Positions 14,559 to 17,620 of a stretch of 17,620 nucleotides of DNA are shown here, one piece after another. The notes below the pieces were generated by a model that worked only from the letters and a program-made list of their open reading frames with translations, searched no databases and was not told the origin of the DNA. The position numbers and the translations under genes were made by a program. Numbering within the stretch: position 1 is the stretch's first letter; each line of letters starts with the position of its first letter. The stretch covers positions 1 to 17,620 of the forward strand of contig JAGPHL010000033.1 of assembly GCA_018055515.1 (NCBI GenBank), read 5' to 3'. The stretch comes from Anaerolineae bacterium (GTDB lineage Bacteria > Chloroflexota > Anaerolineae > B4-G1 > SLSP01).

Positions 14559-14645
14559 ACTGGAAGCTGGATACTGGAAGCTGGATACTGGATGCTGGCC
14601 CCATTACCCATCCCCCATTACCCTTCCCCCATTACCCTCACCCAT
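14559..14645. repeat. Two adjacent 14-bp quasi-tandem arrays
   Basis: The first array (14559-14598) has two exact copies of ACTGGAAGCTGGAT plus a partial ACTGGATGCTGG. The second (14599-14645) has about three copies of a CCCCATTACCC-type unit of 14 bp. The first begins directly after the TGA stop of the FmdB-type gene. No gene lies in 14559-14785. Confidence 0.8.
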
Positions 14646-14683
14646 GACTGCCACCGACAATCGGAACAGCTCTGAGACATCAA

Positions 14684-14712
14684 GGAGGCGGCCTGCTGGG
14701 CAGACCGCCTCC
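14684..14712. terminator. GC-rich hairpin between convergent genes, possible terminator
   Basis: GGAGGCGG (14684-14691) and CCGCCTCC (14705-14712) form an 8-bp perfect stem, with an inner CTGC/GCAG extension and a small loop. There is no real T-run on either side (minus strand continues TTGATGTC), so termination is plausible from position between convergent genes but not certain. Confidence 0.4.
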
Positions 14713-14785
14713 GAATTCAAAAGGGACCTTTAGAGTCTATTGCCGGATTCCTCGCGGGCCTGGGCTCGTCCTGCGCCTGGCTATG

Positions 14786-15229
14786 CTAGCCTACCGGGTA
14801 CGGGAAGTTTTGCAGGGAGACGACATGGGCCAGTAACAAAACGACGATGATGATGGCCAACATGTACCATTTTGCGTGAAATTTTCGCAGTGTCTTCTTA
14901 ACCGCAGGCGGGACCTTGATGAATCGCATGGTCACCCCAGCGCCCACCATCCAGACCAGCAAAGCGATCAACACCCAATGCCAGACACTGGCATAAGGCA
15001 AGAGGGACAGGCCATGGACCAGAGCAGCGACCGCGGCAGCGATGTTGCCAAAATAATGGACATAATGCCACCTCTTGCCCATTGCCTTTAGCCATGTGAC
15101 GTCGGCCTGGGGAAAAAGGAGCTTCTGCAAGAGGTGAAGTATCACGTAAAGATTAGCGATAAAGAAGAAAAACGCCGTTGCCTCACCCAACGCCAAACCC
15201 CTCGAAACGTTTCCAGGAATGTCTCCCAT
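14786..15229 (-). CDS. Four-helix, His-rich membrane protein, possibly b-type haem binding
   Basis: This 147-residue protein has four hydrophobic helices at about 14-38, 57-78, 83-103 and 118-140. Histidines lie in or at the ends of helices: His55 and His58 at the start of helix 2, His72 near its end, His84 at helix 3, His118 at the start of helix 4 and His135 within it. His58 and His72 are 14 residues apart, the spacing seen in di-haem cytochrome b helices. I do not recognise a named family; cytochrome b561-like or ferric-reductase-like is a guess. ATG 15229 has a strong AAGGAGG 7 bp upstream and a good promoter. GC content (about 53% in the lines I counted) is well below the neighbours, hinting at acquisition or relaxed composition. 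Confidence 0.75.
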   Translation of the reverse strand: MGDIPGNVSRGLALGEATAFFFFIANLYVILHLLQKLLFPQADVTWLKAMGKRWHYVHYFGNIAAAVAALVHGLSLLPYASVWHWVLIALLVWMVGAGVTMRFIKVPPAVKKTLRKFHAKWYMLAIIIVVLLLAHVVSLQNFPYPVG

Positions 15230-15320
15230 CGTAGCTCCTCCTTATAATGATTGCTGTAGCTGCTTCTCCATGACCAGCGCGCTCCCTCAAAGGGCCCTGA
15301 CAGCTCCACTCCACAGCGCA

Positions 15321-15491
15321 TCATAACAAGTATAAACACGACTTCTTGCCTGTCAACACCGGCCAGACACGGCAGTTCACGCAGGCGCTGTCATGGACAC
15401 AAACCCCGTGCGGCGTGCAGGCAATCGCCGCATGACAGTCGCACAAGATTTTGCAACCCGCCATTCTCGAAGTGCAACACCCGCCAAACAT
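15321..15491 (-). CDS. Putative Cys-rich 56-residue peptide (doubtful)
   Basis: An open frame from ATG 15491 to TGA 15321 encodes 56 residues with 10 cysteines: CC at 5-6, then 13, 17, 19, 25, 31, 37, 40 and 52. The core reads CDCHAAIACTPHGVCVHDSA then CVNCRVWPV. Such a density suggests a metal- or cluster-binding peptide. Against it: the ATG has no Shine-Dalgarno (AGG abuts it), the frame continues open upstream as the antisense of the S1 gene, and the -35/-10 of the next gene lie inside its last 12 codons. I list it as a candidate, not a firm gene. Confidence 0.25.
   Translation of the reverse strand: MFGGCCTSRMAGCKILCDCHAAIACTPHGVCVHDSACVNCRVWPVLTGKKSCLYLL
15329..15356 (-). promoter_or_regulatory. 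Sigma-70 promoter for the four-helix membrane protein
   Basis: On the minus strand a perfect TTGACA (15356-15351) and TATACT (15334-15329) are 16 bp apart. Predicted start is near 15322, leaving a leader of about 92 bases before ATG 15229. Confidence 0.75.
15388..15438. repeat. Nested inverted repeat between divergent promoters
   Basis: CTGTCATG (15388-15395) is mirrored by CATGACAG (15431-15438), and inside it TGCGGCG (15409-15415) by CGCCGCA (15426-15432). It could be an operator or an RNA hairpin; it lies between the -35 boxes of two divergent promoters. Confidence 0.4.
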
Positions 15492-15505
15492 CCTGCAATC
15501 AAGGT

Positions 15506-15533
15506 TTGACAATCTTCCCTGGTATGATAAAAT
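15506..15533 (+). promoter_or_regulatory. Sigma-70 promoter for the rpsA-infA operon
   Basis: A perfect TTGACA (15506-15511) is followed after 16 bp by TAAAAT (15528-15533). An overlapping TGGTATGAT offers an extended -10 alternative. Predicted start is near 15540, about 60 bases before the chosen GTG start. Confidence 0.8.
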
Positions 15534-15587
15534 ATGGCTTAGTCTGTGGAAAACGCCGCCGGAAGAAAGCAGCAGCGCGAGCGGTGT

Positions 15588-15593
15588 GAGGAG
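15588..15593 (+). promoter_or_regulatory. Ribosome binding site that decides the rpsA start
   Basis: GAGGAG lies 6 bp before GTG 15600. The frame is open back to a GTG at 15546, but that codon would sit only about 6 bases from the predicted transcript 5' end and has no Shine-Dalgarno. Confidence 0.65.
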
Positions 15594-15599
15594 CTGGAA

Positions 15600-16931
15600 G
15601 TGGAACTGGAATTCAAAGAACACAAGGACAATGTCACGGAGACGGAGCCCCTCTCGATGGAGAACCTGGAAGAAGGCGCCCTGGGCTTCAATGAGCCGCA
15701 CCGCGGGCAACTGCGGGAAGGCACGATCATGCAACGGCGGGAAGATGGACTCGTCGTAGACATCGGCGCCAAGCGCGATGGGATCGTGCCCCTGGCCGAT
15801 CTGGCGCAATTGGGCGAGGAAACCTTCGAGCCCGGTCAGACCGTCCCCGTCATCGTCGTACAACCCCGCAACAACGATGGCAATGTCGAGCTGTCTATCG
15901 CGCAGGCCAAACAGCAGGAAGACTGGCTCAAGGCCGAGCAAATGAAGAATGAGGAAACCGTCTGTGAAGCCACCGTGTTGGAGTCCAACCGCGGCGGCCT
16001 GACGGTGGAATTCGGGCGGCTGCGCGGCTTCGTCCCTATGTCCCAACTGATTGGTTTCGGGCAGATCCGGCAGGCCACGGAACGCTATCGGCGGCTGAAT
16101 GCCCTGGTCGGCAAGAAGATGTTGCTTAAGGTCATCGAGGTCAATCGCGGACGCCGCCGGTTGATCCTGTCGCAGCAGGCTGCGGCCAAGGAATGGCGTG
16201 CGGAACGGCGCCGGCAACTGCTGGAAGAGTTGCAGCCGGGTCAGGTACGCACCGGACGGGTCAGCCAGATCACCAACTTTGGCCTCTTTATCAACCTGGG
16301 CGGCCTGGACGGCCTCGTGCACGTCTCGGAGCTGTCCTGGGGACGCATCGAGAATCCCGCCGAGGTGTATCACGTCGGGCAACGGATCAAGGTCAAAGTG
16401 CTGAGTGTGGACCGCGAACGGCAGCGCATCGCCCTCAGCATCAAAGCGTTGGTCCCCGATCCCTGGGAGACGGCAGAGCAGCGTTACACCATCGGGAAAC
16501 TGGTCGAAGGCAAGGTCAGCCAGATGGCTGATTTCGGCGTCTTCGTGGAGTTGGAGCCGGGCGTCGAGGGCCTGCTGCACAATTCCGAGCTGCTGTCCGA
16601 CGAGCAACGCGAGGAGCTCGCCGTGGGCACCAACGTCCTGGTCAAGGTGATCCGCATCGAGCCGGACCGTCGCCGCATCGGGCTGAGCGCCCGCAAGGTG
16701 GGCCGCGAGGAATGGGAACAGTGGTACGCGGAAGCAGCGGCCCGCGCGGAGGCCCAGGAACAGGCCCGGCGCGAGGCTGAGGCCCAGGCGGTCCCAGAGT
16801 CCGAGAGCGCGGAGAGCCTCCTCGCCGAAGACGAAATCTTCGATGAAGAGACTCTTGACAGTGACATCCTCCTGGATGACGAAACGTCTGAGGACTTCAG
16901 CGAGGATGTTCTGGAGACTCCCGAAGCGTAG
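15600..16931 (+). CDS. rpsA: 30S ribosomal protein S1 (four S1 domains)
   Basis: With the GTG start at 15600 the protein has 443 residues. There are four S1/OB-fold domains: about 40-100 (GTIMQRREDGLVVDIGAKRDG), 119-192 (divergent, GGLTVEFGRLRGFVPMSQL), 213-282 (GRVSQITNFGLFINLGGLDG, VHVSELSWGRI) and 299-365 (GKVSQMADFGVFVELEPGVE). A charged helix and a strongly acidic tail follow (377-443). Four repeats with VDIGAKRDG in the first is the usual S1 form in Gram-positive-type lineages, against six in Proteobacteria. S1 unfolds mRNA leaders on the small subunit. A GTG 54 bases upstream is an alternative start. infA follows after 27 bp in the same transcript. Confidence 0.92.
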   Translation: MELEFKEHKDNVTETEPLSMENLEEGALGFNEPHRGQLREGTIMQRREDGLVVDIGAKRDGIVPLADLAQLGEETFEPGQTVPVIVVQPRNNDGNVELSIAQAKQQEDWLKAEQMKNEETVCEATVLESNRGGLTVEFGRLRGFVPMSQLIGFGQIRQATERYRRLNALVGKKMLLKVIEVNRGRRRLILSQQAAAKEWRAERRRQLLEELQPGQVRTGRVSQITNFGLFINLGGLDGLVHVSELSWGRIENPAEVYHVGQRIKVKVLSVDRERQRIALSIKALVPDPWETAEQRYTIGKLVEGKVSQMADFGVFVELEPGVEGLLHNSELLSDEQREELAVGTNVLVKVIRIEPDRRRIGLSARKVGREEWEQWYAEAAARAEAQEQARREAEAQAVPESESAESLLAEDEIFDEETLDSDILLDDETSEDFSEDVLETPEA

Positions 16932-16958
16932 CAAGTAAAGGAGAGAGAGGCCTACTGC

Positions 16959-17210
16959 ATGAGCACCAAGGAAGATAAAATCGTGGTCGAAGGGACCATC
17001 GTCGAGGCGTTACCGGCGACGCAATTCAGGGTCAGATTGGATACCGGCCACGAGGTGCTGGCCTACCTTTCCGGCAAGATGCGGAAATACTACATTCGGA
17101 TTCTCCTGGGCGATCGTGTGCGCCTGGAGCTTTCTCCCTATGACCTGACGCGAGGACGCATTGTGTACCGGCACAAACGTCGCTCCGGGGACGAGGACGC
17201 CGAGATGTAA
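16959..17210 (+). CDS. infA: Translation initiation factor IF-1
   Basis: This 83-residue single OB-fold protein has KEDKIVVEGTIVEALPATQF, HEVLAYLSGKMRKYYIRILL, GDRVRLELSPYDLTRGRI and VYRHKR, all canonical IF-1. IF-1 fills the ribosomal A site during initiation. Most IF-1 proteins end just after YRxK/R (about 72 residues); here an extra acidic tail SGDEDAEM is added. ATG 16959 has GAGG 8 bp upstream, preceded by AGGAGA. It lies 27 bp after rpsA rather than in the secY-adk-map-infA-rpmJ cluster where infA is usually found. Two terminators follow. Confidence 0.95.
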   Translation: MSTKEDKIVVEGTIVEALPATQFRVRLDTGHEVLAYLSGKMRKYYIRILLGDRVRLELSPYDLTRGRIVYRHKRRSGDEDAEM

Positions 17211-17253
17211 GGAACGTCGGTATTTGTAATACGTACAACCTTTGCCCCTTATT

Positions 17254-17292
17254 CCCTTCTCCCCGCTCTATGCGAGGGGAAGGGAATTTTTT
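17254..17292 (+). terminator. Intrinsic terminator 1 after infA
   Basis: CCCTTCTCCCCGC (17254-17266), loop TCTAT, then GCGAGGGGAAGGG (17272-17284) pair at 12 of 13 positions including one G-T. The hairpin is followed by AA and six T residues (17287-17292). Confidence 0.85.
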
Positions 17293-17303
17293 ACATTTTA
17301 ATT

Positions 17304-17345
17304 CGACGGCCTGCAAGAGTCTTGCAGGCCGTCGGTGTTTTCTTT
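17304..17345 (+). terminator. Intrinsic terminator 2 after infA
   Basis: CGACGGCCTGCAAGA (17304-17318) and TCTTGCAGGCCGTCG (17320-17334) are perfect complements with one base between, so the real loop is about 5 bases. GTGTTTTCTTT follows. In the minus direction the flank is A-rich, not T-rich, so it serves mainly the plus strand. It ends at the prmA stop codon. Confidence 0.82.
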
Positions 17346-17620
17346 AATCAGGGCGATCAGGCAAGCGCGCCCGCTTCGCAATCAGGGCGACCCAATCCCC
17401 TCTTTGCTGCGTCTCCAACAATTCCAGGCCGTTCTGGCGCAAGGCCGCGACGACCTCATCCTGCTGCTCGACCAGAATGCCGGAGGCGATCAACCGTCCG
17501 CCGGTGCGCAAGCGCGCGCCCAGGCCATGCTGCGCCATCTCGATGATGACCGGCGCCAGGATGTTCGCCAGAATCAGATCATACGTTCCGCTGACATCGC
17601 CCAGCGAGCCGTGCAAGAGA
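17344..17620 (-). CDS. prmA: Ribosomal protein L11 methyltransferase, C-terminal part
   Basis: The frame enters from the right edge and ends with TAA at 17344, giving the last 91 residues. YDLILANILAPVIIEMAQHG is the PrmA version of the N-x-x-x methyltransferase motif IV region. It is followed by LGARLRTGGRLIASGILVEQ, then VVAALRQNGLELLETQQRGDWVAL, exactly as in the C-terminal SAM-dependent domain of PrmA, which trimethylates ribosomal protein L11. The SAM-binding glycine loop lies outside the window. It converges with infA. Confidence 0.88.
   Translation of the reverse strand, partial: LLHGSLGDVSGTYDLILANILAPVIIEMAQHGLGARLRTGGRLIASGILVEQQDEVVAALRQNGLELLETQQRGDWVALIAKRARLPDRPD

Noticed and set aside
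15492..16934. Minus-strand open frame opposite rpsA
   Set aside because: It is a codon-aligned antisense shadow of four S1 domains. Only its extreme 3' part (15321-15491), outside rpsA, is kept as a doubtful candidate.

Overview
This 17.6 kb window is GC-rich bacterial chromosome (GC roughly 60-65% by eye), densely packed with genes. It most likely comes from the Chloroflexota, probably an Anaerolineae-type lineage. The clues are a partial DUF2298 ('YYY') membrane protein, Thr/Pro-rich 'PTATPT' linkers in surface proteins, an FmdB-type zinc ribbon with a long acidic tail, a membrane sensor ending in a sigma-70-region-4-like helix-turn-helix, and patchy quasi-tandem short repeats in the gaps between genes. 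The phylum is an inference from family distribution, not from a marker-gene search.

Layout. From 1 to about 14.04 kb everything is on the minus strand. Reading in the direction of transcription (right to left) there is: (i) gmk, a 69-residue DUF951 protein and an MGDG-synthase-type glycosyltransferase, tightly spaced; (ii) from a clear sigma-70-type promoter at 12019-12046, xerC/D and punA (4-bp overlap), a membrane-anchored Ig-like protein, a GNAT acetyltransferase and a large membrane sensor/HTH regulator; (iii) a three-S1-domain RNA-binding protein, the FtsK/SpoIIIE DNA translocase and a two-helix membrane protein built on an internal duplication, with genes overlapping; (iv) a P-loop GTPase with a C-terminal DUF697-like region, and ComEA; (v) the start of a DUF2298 protein running off the left edge. 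From 14.05 kb the strands alternate: an FmdB-type zinc-ribbon gene (+), a low-GC four-helix membrane protein (-), ribosomal protein S1 and translation initiation factor IF-1 (+) closed by two intrinsic terminators, and the C-terminal part of ribosomal protein L11 methyltransferase PrmA (-) running off the right edge.

How the genes fit together. Most are housekeeping: nucleotide metabolism (gmk, punA), chromosome segregation (ftsK, xerC/D), translation (S1, IF-1, PrmA), lipid glycosylation (GT28) and DNA uptake (comEA). Less ordinary items are the membrane sensor that carries its own DNA-binding domain and no kinase, the duplicated-module membrane protein next to ftsK, the S1-IF-1 pair, a Cys-rich small frame upstream of a His-rich low-GC membrane protein, and short repeats in four of the larger intergenic gaps, one of which recurs almost unchanged 4.3 kb apart. 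I found no CRISPR array, tRNA, rRNA or transposase.
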